Below are positions 54,332-63,598 of a DNA stretch of 64,000 nt, in pieces (within the stretch, counting starts at the first letter, position 1; every line of letters begins with the position of its first letter). Under the pieces are notes generated by a model. It saw only the letters and a list, made by a program, of their open reading frames with translations. It had not been told where the DNA came from and searched no databases. The position numbers and the translations under genes were made by a program. The stretch lies in assembly GCF_019049655.1 (NCBI RefSeq), contig NZ_JAFMOX010000058.1:1-64000 (forward strand), given 5' to 3'. This DNA is from Rahnella rivi (GTDB taxonomy: Bacteria > Pseudomonadota > Gammaproteobacteria > Enterobacterales > Enterobacteriaceae).

Positions 54332-54404
54332 ATTCGAGACTTATGCTTATTACGCTGAGTTCGAATAATGTGAAGAAGTAAATGCAGTATTAAGTAGTGA
54401 CGGA

Positions 54405-54481
<77 letters not shown>

Positions 54482-54514
54482 ACTACTAAAATAATCAGTA
54501 AGACGTAAACATCA

Positions 54515-54537
54515 GGCACCTTAACGGGTGTTTTTTT
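54515..54537 (+). terminator. Terminator of the tRNA cluster
   Basis: GCACC and GGGTG form a short stem (54516-54530), followed by seven T. Confidence 0.75.
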
Positions 54538-54619
54538 GTATCTGAAGATTGAGTTAACAGCGCACCAGCCCCGAGATTTTCCCTCGCATTATCCTTAATA
54601 TCCAATTCATTGCAGGCAC

Positions 54620-55852
54620 TCAGCCATTGGCGAAATGCGCCTTAATCCCCGCCAGTATTGATTCTGCAACCTGCTGTTGAAAATGCGCGGTTCGCAGTTT
54701 TTTCTCTTCATTGATGTTACTGATGAACGCAGTTTCCACCAAAATCGACGGAATATCCGGCGCTTTCAGTACCGCAAACCCGGCCTGATCCACTTTGTTT
54801 TTATGCAGCGGATTAATCTTGCCCATCCGTGTCAGCACTTCTTTGCCAAATTTCAGGCTGTCGTTGATTGTCGCAGTCTGCACCAAATCGAACATCGTAT
54901 GGTCGAGATACTTATCGCCACTTTTACTGACACCCCCTATCTGATCGGATTCATTCTGAGTCTGCGCCAGAAAACGTGCAGCTGAGCTGGTCGCGCCCTT
55001 GGTCGACAGAGCAAAAACGGATGAACCTTTGGCGGCACGGCTGGTAAAAGCATCAGCATGGATGGAAATAAACAAATCAGCCCGCAACTTTCGCGCCTTG
55101 GCGACCCGCACTTTCAGCGGAATAAACACGTCTTCATTCCGGGTCATGTAGGCTTTCATGTTCTTTTCGCGGGCGATCAGTTTTTGTAAACGACGCGCGA
55201 TCTGTAAGACAACGTCTTTTTCACGGGTCTTATACTTGCCGATTGCGCCGGGGTCTTCACCGCCATGACCGGGATCCAACATAATGACCAGAGGGCGGCT
55301 GTGCCCTGCCTGCCCGTCTTTCGCCGTTTCCGGCGGCAATGTTCTGGCCACGTCCCCGCGGTTGTAATCTTCCAGTAATGCCAGCAGCGGATCATCTTCA
55401 GCGCTGACCGCCCCCTCTTCAGGGTACAAATCAACCACCAGACGATTGTGGAACTCTGCGACCGGTTTGAGTGTAAACACATGGGGATTGATGGGGCGCC
55501 TGAGCTCAAGCACCATGCGTACCGTTTGGGCATCAAACTGCCCTACCCGCGCCTGGCGAATGTACGGGTCGGTTTGCTGAACTTTTTCGCCCAAACCTTT
55601 GAGCACGCTATTCAGTTGTACACCTTCAATATCCACAACCACACGCGCAGGTGAACTCAGCAGAAACTGCTTATACTTCAGAGGAGTGCTGGATTCCAGA
55701 GTGATGCGGGTGTACGTCGAGGAAGGCCATATGCGCACGGCGATAACCTGTGAACTGGCGGCAAACCCCACTTTACTCACACTGAGCATCCAGGAAGCCG
55801 CTACGGTCTGAAGAAGTCGTCGTCTTCCGGGGTTGTGGTTATCGTCAGTCAT
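54620..55852 (-). CDS. amiC: N-acetylmuramoyl-L-alanine amidase AmiC (Tat-exported)
   Basis: Periplasmic amidase that cleaves septal peptidoglycan so that daughter cells separate, activated by NlpD. The 410-residue product has a twin-arginine signal (RRRLLQ, residues 10-15), a septum-targeting AMIN domain (about 40-150) and a zinc amidase_3 domain (about 190-405) with [14 protein letters not shown] and ISIHADAF. It is divergent from argA. Confidence 0.97.
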   Translation of the reverse strand: MTDDNHNPGRRRLLQTVAASWMLSVSKVGFAASSQVIAVRIWPSSTYTRITLESSTPLKYKQFLLSSPARVVVDIEGVQLNSVLKGLGEKVQQTDPYIRQARVGQFDAQTVRMVLELRRPINPHVFTLKPVAEFHNRLVVDLYPEEGAVSAEDDPLLALLEDYNRGDVARTLPPETAKDGQAGHSRPLVIMLDPGHGGEDPGAIGKYKTREKDVVLQIARRLQKLIAREKNMKAYMTRNEDVFIPLKVRVAKARKLRADLFISIHADAFTSRAAKGSSVFALSTKGATSSAARFLAQTQNESDQIGGVSKSGDKYLDHTMFDLVQTATINDSLKFGKEVLTRMGKINPLHKNKVDQAGFAVLKAPDIPSILVETAFISNINEEKKLRTAHFQQQVAESILAGIKAHFANG

Positions 55853-56029
55853 GCAATCTCAAACAGGTTACAAAAATCAAAAGTGATGATAAAAAACTCA
55901 GTTTGGGAATTTTAACTAATCCTTCCTTGCATGTCATTCCTTAACATTATTTTTATAAATCAATTTGTTGAGTGTTTGTAATCGTTGTTAATAGAAAAAC
56001 AGAGATTTCTTACTTGCCACACAGCCCTA

Positions 56030-56068
56030 AAAGAATAAAAATACAAAAATTACGAATAAAAATTCAAA
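56030..56068 (+). promoter_or_regulatory. Pair of ArgR boxes upstream of argA
   Basis: TACGAATAAAAATTCAAA (56051-56068) and a weaker AAAGAATAAAAATACAAA (56030-56047) are two 18-base ARG boxes separated by 3 bases, the standard spacing of an ArgR operator. They lie 12-51 bases before the argA start codon, so arginine-bound ArgR should block argA. Confidence 0.87.
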
Positions 56069-56080
56069 TGAGGTTTTGCC

Positions 56081-57406
56081 GTGAAGGAACGTAGCACTGA
56101 ATTGGTCCAGGGATTTCGCCACTCCGTTCCCTACATAAATGCTCACCGTGGCAAAACATTCGTTGTCATGCTCGGTGGTGAAGCCATTGAACATGAGAAC
56201 TTCAGCAACATCGTCAATGATATCGGGCTGTTACACAGCTTAGGTATCCGGCTGGTGGTGGTGTATGGTGCCCGTCCGCAAATCGATGAGAATCTGGCAG
56301 AGCATCACTGCGAGCCGATTTATCATAAAAATATCCGTGTTACCGATGCCCGTACACTCGAGCTGGTGAAGCAGGCTGCGGGGTTATTACAGCTGGATAT
56401 CACCGCCCGCCTGTCGATGAGCCTGAATAATACTCCGCTGCAGGGTGCGCACATCAATGTTGTTTCCGGTAACTTTATTATCGCGCAACCCCTGGGCGTA
56501 GATGACGGTATCGACTATTGCCACAGTGGCCGTATCCGTCGCATCGATGAAGAGGCCGTTCACCGCCAGCTCGACAGCAATGCCATCGTGCTGATGGGGC
56601 CGGTAGCCGTATCCGTTACCGGAGAAAGTTTTAACCTGACGTCTGAAGAAGTGGCGACGCAACTGGCCATCAAGCTGAAAGCCGAAAAGATGATCGGTTT
56701 CTGCTCGTCGCAGGGCGTGATTAATGAGGAAGGGAATATCATTTCTGAGTTGTTCCCGAACGATGCGCAGCAACGCATTGATAAGATGGAAGCCAGCGGC
56801 GATTACCTTTCGGGAACAGTGCGTTTCCTGCGTGGCGCGGTGAAAGCCTGCCGCAGCGGTGTGCGTCGCAGCCACCTGATCAGCTATCAGGAAGACGGTG
56901 CGCTGATTCAGGAACTGTTCTCGCGTGACGGTATCGGTACCCAAATTGTGATGGAGAGTGCGGAGCAGGTGCGCCGTGCAACGATCAACGATATCGGCGG
57001 GATCCTCGAGCTTATCCGCCCGCTTGAACAACAGGGTATTTTGGTTCGTCGCTCCCGCGAGCAGCTGGAGATGGAAATCGATAAATTCACGATTATCGAA
57101 AGGGATAACCTGACCATTGCCTGTGCGGCGCTGTATCCGTTCCACGATGAAGGTATCGGGGAAATGGCCTGCGTGGCAGTTCATCCTGATTACCGCAGTT
57201 CTTCACGCGGTGAAATGTTGTTACAGCGTGTGGCCAGTCAGGCAAAACAAATGGGGCTTAACCGCCTGTTCGTGCTGACGACCCGCAGCATTCACTGGTT
57301 CCAGGAACGCGGGTTCAAACCGGCTGAAGTTGATGTTCTGCCGATTCAAAAGCAGGAAATGTACAACTATCAGCGCCGGTCGAAGATCTTAATTTCCGAA
57401 CTGTAA
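56081..57406 (+). CDS. argA: N-acetylglutamate synthase ArgA
   Basis: First enzyme of arginine synthesis, acetylating glutamate; arginine inhibits it. The 441 residues comprise an N-terminal amino-acid-kinase domain, which binds arginine, and a C-terminal GNAT acetyltransferase domain ([20 protein letters not shown]). It starts with GTG, with GAGG 11 bases upstream. A GTG start and an ArgR operator together set low, arginine-regulated expression. In E. coli recD and recB would follow before ptrA; here ptrA follows at once. Confidence 0.97.
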   Translation: MKERSTELVQGFRHSVPYINAHRGKTFVVMLGGEAIEHENFSNIVNDIGLLHSLGIRLVVVYGARPQIDENLAEHHCEPIYHKNIRVTDARTLELVKQAAGLLQLDITARLSMSLNNTPLQGAHINVVSGNFIIAQPLGVDDGIDYCHSGRIRRIDEEAVHRQLDSNAIVLMGPVAVSVTGESFNLTSEEVATQLAIKLKAEKMIGFCSSQGVINEEGNIISELFPNDAQQRIDKMEASGDYLSGTVRFLRGAVKACRSGVRRSHLISYQEDGALIQELFSRDGIGTQIVMESAEQVRRATINDIGGILELIRPLEQQGILVRRSREQLEMEIDKFTIIERDNLTIACAALYPFHDEGIGEMACVAVHPDYRSSSRGEMLLQRVASQAKQMGLNRLFVLTTRSIHWFQERGFKPAEVDVLPIQKQEMYNYQRRSKILISEL

Positions 57407-57423
57407 GCGCTCTGGTGCACATA

Positions 57424-57457
57424 CTATAAAGGGCGCAAATGCGCCCTTTATAGTTTT
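57424..57457. terminator. Bidirectional terminator between argA and ptrA
   Basis: CTATAAAGGGCGC and GCGCCCTTTATAG form a perfect 13-bp stem with an AAAT loop (57424-57453), followed by TTTT on the plus strand. It fills the only 70 bases between the convergent genes. In E. coli about 5.5 kb of recB-recD lie in this place. Confidence 0.9.
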
Positions 57458-57476
57458 CCTGCTCACTAATCTCACA

Positions 57477-60362
57477 TTAATGTGAAGTCTGAGATTTCAG
57501 GGTTTGCTGCAGCGTCGAGGTGTCGGCATAGGTTTTGAATCCTTCCGGCGCCGCATACTGTGGGGTCTTGCTGTCATTGCCGGAAACTTGCGACAACATC
57601 GCCAGTCCGTCCTGTTTAATCACTGCCTGATGGAAGTAGTCCGCCAGCTGCGTCTGCGTCAGCCCCGCAATGACACGAATGACGTTGGTGCGCGTATCAA
57701 ACTGCGCATTCCCCCGGCTGAAATCATTGCCCAGGCGGTCTGACTCTTCATCCAGCGTTTGCGGACGCTGCTGCATTTCATTCACCAGACCCTGTTTGTA
57801 CTGAACAAACTCGGCATCTTTCATTTCCCGCAAACGCTTCTCAGCCTGTGGGTAAAAGGCTAGGTACCGCTGATACAAATAGTCCGGTTGCTTACTGTTA
57901 CTTTGCAGCAGGAAACCAATACCCCACTGTTTGCCAACAGGAATGGGGAAGGCGAACACCGCGTAACCCAGTTGCTCCTGGGTGCGCAGCTGGCTATAGA
58001 ACCATGGCTGGATGATTTGCCCGAGCAATGCGCTGTAGCCCATGCTCTGAATTTCATCATAACCTGTTGGCACATATACGGCGGCCAGCGCCGAGTCAGA
58101 ACTGCTGCCCGTCCGCTGAATATTGGCTTTCAACGGCTCCGTGACGACGGCCTGCGTTCCACGCCACCACTGTGTGCCGTGCGCCCCCAGCTTCTGCATA
58201 ATCTGCAGGGACATGGCTTTTACCTGATCCCCGGTCATATTGCCCACCACCATGATCTCAACGGCGGCGTGGTGAATAAGTTGCTCACGGTAAGCGTTCA
58301 CATCTTCCAGTGTGATACCCGCAACCAGTTTCTCCCGTTCTGAACGTTCGGTGTAAGGTACCCGCGACAATAACTGAACCGGCTGCAGCGCCAGTTCGAA
58401 AGCTTTACCTTTATCCGCCGATGCCAGACGTTCCAGATACCACGATTTCGCCTGATCCAGCTGTTCCTGCGTCGGTTTAAAATCAGGGTAACTCTCCACC
58501 AGCGTAGCCAGCAGATCTGGCAGACATTCGGTGAAACCGCTGGCGGTAAACTGCAGTCCATTATCCGGCGACGTCCCAAAACTCAGCCCGCCGATAGAAG
58601 CCTGATAACTCAGCTGATCAAATGCCACACCGGTCAGATAGTCAGTCAGACCGTAAAGTACCTGGTTTTTCGCCGTACTTAACGCCTGCTCATTGCGAAA
58701 AGAAACCGTCACATTGGCTTTGGGCTCATCGGCAAAGTAGCGGCTTGGCATATAGAAAACGCGCAGGCCTTTATCTTCAATCAGAAGTTCAGGTTTGGTG
58801 GCCGTGGCGTTTTTAGTCACCAGCGCCAGCGAGTCGGGAATATAAGGGTTCAGCTCAGGCAGAGAAAGTTTGATGTCCTTCCCCAGCGCTTTCCATTGTT
58901 CATAGGTTTGCGGTGGGACTTTATCAACCTGATAAGGCGCATTCACAAAATAGGCAACTTTGTTGTGCGGCTCGTTGGGACTGATAATCCAGTAACGCGC
59001 ATTCTGTGGGGTCATTTCATCCAGACGCGATTCAATCGCTTTAGGATCATATTGATCCGTCAGATATGGCGAATCCAGAACGTGTTCAACCGGTACGCGC
59101 AGCATGGTATCCACCAGCCATTCAACGTAGTCCATATCCCGCGTCAGCGCGGGATACCGGAAATCAAGCGCCATCACATGCGCGATTTCATCAAAATAGC
59201 TTTTGTTAATGCCCTGCCCGCGCATCTCCTGGAGATAACTGAAAATGGCGGCAATCACTCTGTCGCGCTCAGCCAGACCTTTGTCCGTCAGGGATACCGA
59301 AATGTTAAATACGCCCTGATTGCGGTTAACCATCGGGTCTGCCCCCGCACTGATACCGTCGGAGTAACCTTGCTTTTGTAACCAGTCAGATAATGTATTC
59401 AGGCTGCGGTTTCCGATCAGATAGCTGATATAGGTATCTGTCTTACTGCGAAACGCTGCGCTGTTGTTATCAATGGCAAACTCTACGCGCAATTCTTTGC
59501 GGGGCTGTGCCGGAACAAAATGGATATATTCACCTTTTTGCTCGTCCGTTAATGTGGGAACGGTAATCGGTGGTACTGCAGCATGATGATTGGCAATACT
59601 CCCGAAGGTATTCCCGGCCAGCTCAGCCAGCTCCGGCAACGGCTTATTACTATAAATCACACCGACCATCAGATTCGCCGAATAGTAACGGTGATAAAAT
59701 TCCGTCAGTTTCTCGTGCAGATTGCTGCCTGGTTTGTCTTTCAGAGTATCCAGATTCCCGCCGGAATAACGGGAGCCGGGATGCGCGGGATTTAGGGTTT
59801 CAGCCCGCACCTGGGCCATACGCATTCCATCGCGCGAGCGCGCCATGGTCAGCTCAGCATTCACCGCGTTACGCTCGCGATCGCCGTTGGCAGGATCCAG
59901 TGAAGGTTCACCAATAGCATCGGCAAGGCGATCTACCGCTTCCGGCAGGGCATCATTTTCAACTTCCAGATAAAAGGCTGTGCGGTAGGAAGCCGTGCTG
60001 CCATTGTGGCTGCCGCCGTGTTTTTTGAGGAATTCAGAAAGGCTTTCAGGCTGAGGATATTTTTTTGAGCCCATCAGCAACATGTGTTCGGTGTAGTGAG
60101 CCAGACCTAACTGTGAATCCGGGTCTTCCAGCGAGCCTACGGGGATAGCCAGAGCGGCAAGTGACTTGGGCGCCTCAGGATCAGAAACCAGCAAAACCGT
60201 CATATCATTGGCCAGCTTTATCGCCTGATACTGACGCGGGTCGTTCTGACTTTTATTGATAGCTTGTGCATAAGGCTGCCAACCGGCAGCGCTTGAAACA
60301 ACAGGGGCCCAAAAGGTCAATAACAACAGTAACCCTGAAATTCGGGTAACCTGTTTTAACAT
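57477..60362 (-). CDS. ptrA: Periplasmic zinc protease III (pitrilysin)
   Basis: M16-family metalloprotease of the periplasm that degrades small peptides and protein fragments. The 961-residue product (ATG at 60362; GAGGGAG 7 bases upstream) has a signal peptide, the inverted zinc motif HYTEH at about 89-93 with the distal Glu in ERNAVNAELTMAR, and four M16 domains. GTG at 60368 is a possible start. In E. coli it lies between recC and recB, sharing their transcript. Here neither neighbour exists, yet ptrA is full-length. Confidence 0.95.
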   Translation of the reverse strand: MLKQVTRISGLLLLLTFWAPVVSSAAGWQPYAQAINKSQNDPRQYQAIKLANDMTVLLVSDPEAPKSLAALAIPVGSLEDPDSQLGLAHYTEHMLLMGSKKYPQPESLSEFLKKHGGSHNGSTASYRTAFYLEVENDALPEAVDRLADAIGEPSLDPANGDRERNAVNAELTMARSRDGMRMAQVRAETLNPAHPGSRYSGGNLDTLKDKPGSNLHEKLTEFYHRYYSANLMVGVIYSNKPLPELAELAGNTFGSIANHHAAVPPITVPTLTDEQKGEYIHFVPAQPRKELRVEFAIDNNSAAFRSKTDTYISYLIGNRSLNTLSDWLQKQGYSDGISAGADPMVNRNQGVFNISVSLTDKGLAERDRVIAAIFSYLQEMRGQGINKSYFDEIAHVMALDFRYPALTRDMDYVEWLVDTMLRVPVEHVLDSPYLTDQYDPKAIESRLDEMTPQNARYWIISPNEPHNKVAYFVNAPYQVDKVPPQTYEQWKALGKDIKLSLPELNPYIPDSLALVTKNATATKPELLIEDKGLRVFYMPSRYFADEPKANVTVSFRNEQALSTAKNQVLYGLTDYLTGVAFDQLSYQASIGGLSFGTSPDNGLQFTASGFTECLPDLLATLVESYPDFKPTQEQLDQAKSWYLERLASADKGKAFELALQPVQLLSRVPYTERSEREKLVAGITLEDVNAYREQLIHHAAVEIMVVGNMTGDQVKAMSLQIMQKLGAHGTQWWRGTQAVVTEPLKANIQRTGSSSDSALAAVYVPTGYDEIQSMGYSALLGQIIQPWFYSQLRTQEQLGYAVFAFPIPVGKQWGIGFLLQSNSKQPDYLYQRYLAFYPQAEKRLREMKDAEFVQYKQGLVNEMQQRPQTLDEESDRLGNDFSRGNAQFDTRTNVIRVIAGLTQTQLADYFHQAVIKQDGLAMLSQVSGNDSKTPQYAAPEGFKTYADTSTLQQTLKSQTSH

Positions 60363-60637
60363 TGCCACTCTCCCTCAATCAAATAAACATGCCACGTGGG
60401 CAAAAATAACGGTTCACCAACTGATGAACCTCAACCTGCTGTTTTATGCCGTTGAGTCTGATAAGACCCCGCGGATGCAGGATAGTTGTCACAATCTCAG
60501 TACCGTGATGTGCATTCTGGCGTAATGTCACAGTTTGCGACCTGTCGCGATATTACACGCCCGGTTAATTCCTCGGTCTTAAACCACTCTATGCAGTTGG
60601 GCTGCTATTGCAAGCGGCTTGGCGGTATTTTTCCTGC
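60363..60637 (-). other. ppdC-ptrA gap where recC is expected
   Basis: These 275 bases hold the ptrA ribosome site, an inverted repeat GGTTCA-8-TGAACC (60411-60430) about 50 bases upstream of ptrA, and an unsupported 50-codon open frame (60379-60531, minus strand, GTG start). I find no stretch recognisable as part of recC. No strong terminator follows ppdC. Confidence 0.7.
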
Positions 60638-61012
60638 TTAGCCGGCGGGGTTCCCCGTGCCAGGCTCACAAAGTAAACGTTGTAAACGTGCCTGATAATG
60701 TGTGGGAGTCAGGATCACCACGTTAATCCGCTGGCAGCGTTGCCCCACGGGAAAGACCGACAACTGATACTCCCAGCCTTTAATTTGCGGTTCAGTCACG
60801 TTTCCGGTGGCCGAATAGGCTTCTAACTGTGAGTGAGCCTCCGACCACGCCTGCTGCACCTGCCACTGACGCATAAAGCCATGACTCAGTGACTGAAAAT
60901 AATTAAGCAATCCCAGAACAGATACCGAAAGCAGCAGCGCGGCGATCAGCGCTTCCGGCAGGCTAAACCCCTGCTGATTCTTCTCAGCCTTATTCATTGC
61001 AAAACTGCTCAT
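60638..61012 (-). CDS. ppdC: Prepilin-peptidase-dependent pseudopilin PpdC
   Basis: A 124-residue minor pseudopilin with a type IV N-terminus: basic leader, then GFSLPEALIAALLLS with the cleavage-site Gly and conserved Glu at +5. Its start overlaps ygdB by 23 bases. An in-frame ATG 5 codons later (MNKAEKNQQG) also fits. It is the last of the pseudopilin group; recC would follow in E. coli. Confidence 0.9.
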   Translation of the reverse strand: MSSFAMNKAEKNQQGFSLPEALIAALLLSVSVLGLLNYFQSLSHGFMRQWQVQQAWSEAHSQLEAYSATGNVTEPQIKGWEYQLSVFPVGQRCQRINVVILTPTHYQARLQRLLCEPGTGNPAG

Positions 61013-61487
61013 CAGCTTCCGGGCAGAAATCCAGCCAGCCTTGTCTGAGAGGTGAAAAAGCCAGTGAACCGTCCGCTTGTTTTTGCATGCTGACCTGTTG
61101 ATAAAGCCTCACAGGTTCCCCACCTTGGGCCAATACACCTTCCCCGCGAATCACAAAAACGTCAATTCTCAGCGAAGGGCGTACACATGCCCGCCCGGAT
61201 CCGGCGCCAACAACGACTGCCGGGACGTCCTGACATTGCCACTTAGCATCATTGAACGCCTTCCAGGGCTGGCTGACTCCCCAGCTTAATGACGATGCGG
61301 CATTTTCCCAGGCGATCACATAACGGTGCTGGTTTGAGGTCAGCGCCAGTCCGGCGGAAAGCTGTTGCTGTAAAGCATTAAGGGCAATGATCCCCAACCC
61401 CATCATCACCATGATGCTTAAAATCATGGCACTGCCCTGCTGGCGATCAGGATGATTTTTCGCTGTGTTCTTTTCCAATGAGTTCAC
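60990..61487 (-). CDS. ygdB: Pseudopilin-cluster protein YgdB (DUF2509)
   Basis: A 165-residue protein with an N-terminal hydrophobic helix after QQGSAMILSIMVMMGLG, which resembles a prepilin-like helix without a canonical GF[ST]LxE site. It sits between ppdB and ppdC with overlaps on both sides, so it is translationally linked to them. The family (DUF2509) has no proven role. Confidence 0.87.
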   Translation of the reverse strand: MNSLEKNTAKNHPDRQQGSAMILSIMVMMGLGIIALNALQQQLSAGLALTSNQHRYVIAWENAASSLSWGVSQPWKAFNDAKWQCQDVPAVVVGAGSGRACVRPSLRIDVFVIRGEGVLAQGGEPVRLYQQVSMQKQADGSLAFSPLRQGWLDFCPEADEQFCNE

Positions 61488-62071
61488 AGAGAATGCCCTG
61501 CAATCTGAGCGTCAACCTGCCGGTGAATAAGCGGGTTTTTACTCCAGTGGGCGTCAATTTGCAGAGAAAACAAGTTTCCTGAATGCAGACCAGAACTTTC
61601 AGTTACAACAAATTTCGTGACGGTGACTTCCGCCGGATCGAGTAATTTCTCCCACCCTGAACTGCCGCACGACTCTGTGCCACGCTGCATTTCAATCCCT
61701 CCCTGTCGCAGGCGATAACCAAAATACTCTGATTCCGCGGTGCCCGGTTTCTCCCAGCGCCCGTTGCGATTCAGATCATAGATGACAATGATGCAGGAAC
61801 CCGCGGGCTCACCGGACGCATTGCCGATGATGACTGTTTTGCCCTGACAGATACCATTACAAAACCCGGCGCGCCGCACATCTTTTTCGATGGTAAAAGC
61901 GGTCTGATGCAGTAACTCCTCAAGCTGATAATGTCTCCCCAGGCTTTGGCTGCGCTGGCGCATCAGCGGATAAATTTGCGCGGCACTGAGCATAAGCATA
62001 CTGCCGACACCCATCGCCATCATCACTTCCGGCAGGGTGAATCCGTTGGCACGATGATGAATCACTGGCAC
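61484..62071 (-). CDS. ppdB: Prepilin-peptidase-dependent pseudopilin PpdB
   Basis: A 195-residue PilW-like minor pseudopilin. The leader MPVIHHRANG is followed by FTLPEVMMAMGVGSMLML, the class III prepilin cleavage site and helix. Cys pairs in the C-terminal part probably form disulfides. It overlaps both neighbours by 4-10 bases. Confidence 0.9.
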   Translation of the reverse strand: MPVIHHRANGFTLPEVMMAMGVGSMLMLSAAQIYPLMRQRSQSLGRHYQLEELLHQTAFTIEKDVRRAGFCNGICQGKTVIIGNASGEPAGSCIIVIYDLNRNGRWEKPGTAESEYFGYRLRQGGIEMQRGTESCGSSGWEKLLDPAEVTVTKFVVTESSGLHSGNLFSLQIDAHWSKNPLIHRQVDAQIAGHSL

Positions 62072-62556
62072 ACACCGATGCCCAGTACAGGCTGATTCTC
62101 GCTGCAGATACGCAGCCGCCCTCTGGCTGAGAGCACCACGCGCAAACTTCCGGCGGTATTTTTTAACGTCAGATGCCCTGCCAGTGCGGCATTACGCAGC
62201 CCGTAAAAGCCCATCGATTTATCGGTAAAATCGAGCAATTCTATATCCGCTTCGCCGACAGCAAATACTCTGCCACTGGCCGCATGGCAGTCGGCCGGGC
62301 GCAGCCCTGCGCCCACGCAACCGGCGGTTCCACCGATGGCCCACAACACGGCGGAGCGATTGTAATTATTGGCTTCGGCCTGCAGGCCATAGAGATATAA
62401 ACGTAACTGCTGAGCCTGTTGCTCAAGCTTTAACGCCTGCTGGTAACCTCGCCAGCTGTGCAATCCCCAAAGAGTGCACATTGCCACCAGCGCAACGACG
62501 ACCATCATTTCTATCAGCGACATTCCCTGCTCCCCTGAACGTTCGTTTTTTTTCAT
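62062..62556 (-). CDS. ppdA: Prepilin-peptidase-dependent pseudopilin PpdA
   Basis: A 164-residue GspH/FimT-like pseudopilin, first of the ppdA-ppdB-ygdB-ppdC group. The N-terminus MKKNERSGEQGMSLIEMMVVVALVAM has the prepilin cleavage site before MSLIE. No pilus ATPase or secretin is in the window; these minor pilins should act with type II or type IV machinery encoded elsewhere. Confidence 0.9.
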   Translation of the reverse strand: MKKNERSGEQGMSLIEMMVVVALVAMCTLWGLHSWRGYQQALKLEQQAQQLRLYLYGLQAEANNYNRSAVLWAIGGTAGCVGAGLRPADCHAASGRVFAVGEADIELLDFTDKSMGFYGLRNAALAGHLTLKNTAGSLRVVLSARGRLRICSENQPVLGIGVCQ

Positions 62557-62797
62557 GCGGTCAGGGTAAGCATTTAAATTTTCGGTGCCACAGGCAAAAA
62601 ACCTTTCTCCGCGATGCCTTCAGAAGAAAATGTGCAACAAAGCACCCTAAACAAAAATGTTGAGGGGCGTCTCGCAGAAACAATAGTCAGGGCGAAATAG
62701 CGGTGGGAATCGTCAGAAAAAAGCGTAGAAAGTGGCGCAACAGAAAGGCGGTACGTCAGAGGGATCGCTGCCTGACGCGGGGTCAGGCAGCAGACGA

Positions 62798-63592
62798 TCA
62801 GATAGCGACAGGTGCTTTGATTGCAGGATGCGGGTCGTATCCTTCGATTTCGAAATCGTCGAAGTTGTAATCAAACAGGGAGGCAGGTTTGCGTTTAATA
62901 ATCAGTGTTGGCATTGCGCGAGGTTCACGGCTCAGTTGCAGATGCGTCTGTTCCATGTGGTTGTTGTAGAGATGGGTGTCACCACCGGTCCAGACAAAAT
63001 CACCCACTTCGAGATCGCACTGTTGCGCCATCATATGTACCAGCAGCGCATAGCTGGCGATGTTAAACGGCAGGCCGAGGAAGATATCGCAAGAGCGCTG
63101 ATACAGCTGGCAGGACAATTTACCGTTCGCCACGTAAAACTGGAAGAAGGCATGGCAAGGCGCCAGCGCCATCTGATCCAGCTCGCCCACATTCCACGCC
63201 GATACGATGATACGACGGGAATCAGGGTCGCTTTTCAGCTGATTGATAACATTCGTCAACTGGTCAATCTGCTTACCGTCGGCTGCGCCCCAGGCGCGCC
63301 ACTGTTTGCCATATACCGGGCCGAGATCGCCGTTTTCATCGGCCCATTCGTCCCAAATGCTGACGTTGTTTTCACGCAGATAGGCGATATTCGTTTCACC
63401 TTTCAGGAACCACAGGAGTTCATGAATGATTGAGCGCAAATGACAGCGTTTGGTGGTGACCAGCGGAAAACCTTCCTGCAAGTTGAAACGCATCTGATGA
63501 CCGAAAATCGACAATGTGCCAGTACCCGTACGGTCGGCTTTAGGTGTGCCTTCATCGAGCACTTTCTGCATTAAATCCAGATACTGTTTCAT
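62798..63592 (-). CDS. thyA: Thymidylate synthase
   Basis: Makes dTMP from dUMP with methylene-tetrahydrofolate. The 264 residues equal E. coli; the catalytic Cys146 is in [13 protein letters not shown], and the dUMP-binding [17 protein letters not shown] segment is kept. It starts 6 bases after lgt. The 241-base gap to ppdA holds only a 9-bp stem (62768-62790) without a T-run. Confidence 0.98.
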   Translation of the reverse strand: MKQYLDLMQKVLDEGTPKADRTGTGTLSIFGHQMRFNLQEGFPLVTTKRCHLRSIIHELLWFLKGETNIAYLRENNVSIWDEWADENGDLGPVYGKQWRAWGAADGKQIDQLTNVINQLKSDPDSRRIIVSAWNVGELDQMALAPCHAFFQFYVANGKLSCQLYQRSCDIFLGLPFNIASYALLVHMMAQQCDLEVGDFVWTGGDTHLYNNHMEQTHLQLSREPRAMPTLIIKRKPASLFDYNFDDFEIEGYDPHPAIKAPVAI

Positions 63593-63598
63593 GTTACC

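Noticed and set aside
62768..62790. Terminator after ppdA or thyA
   Set aside because: CTGCCTGAC/GTCAGGCAG makes a stem, but no T-run follows on either strand. It is also 8 bases after the thyA stop, so function is uncertain.
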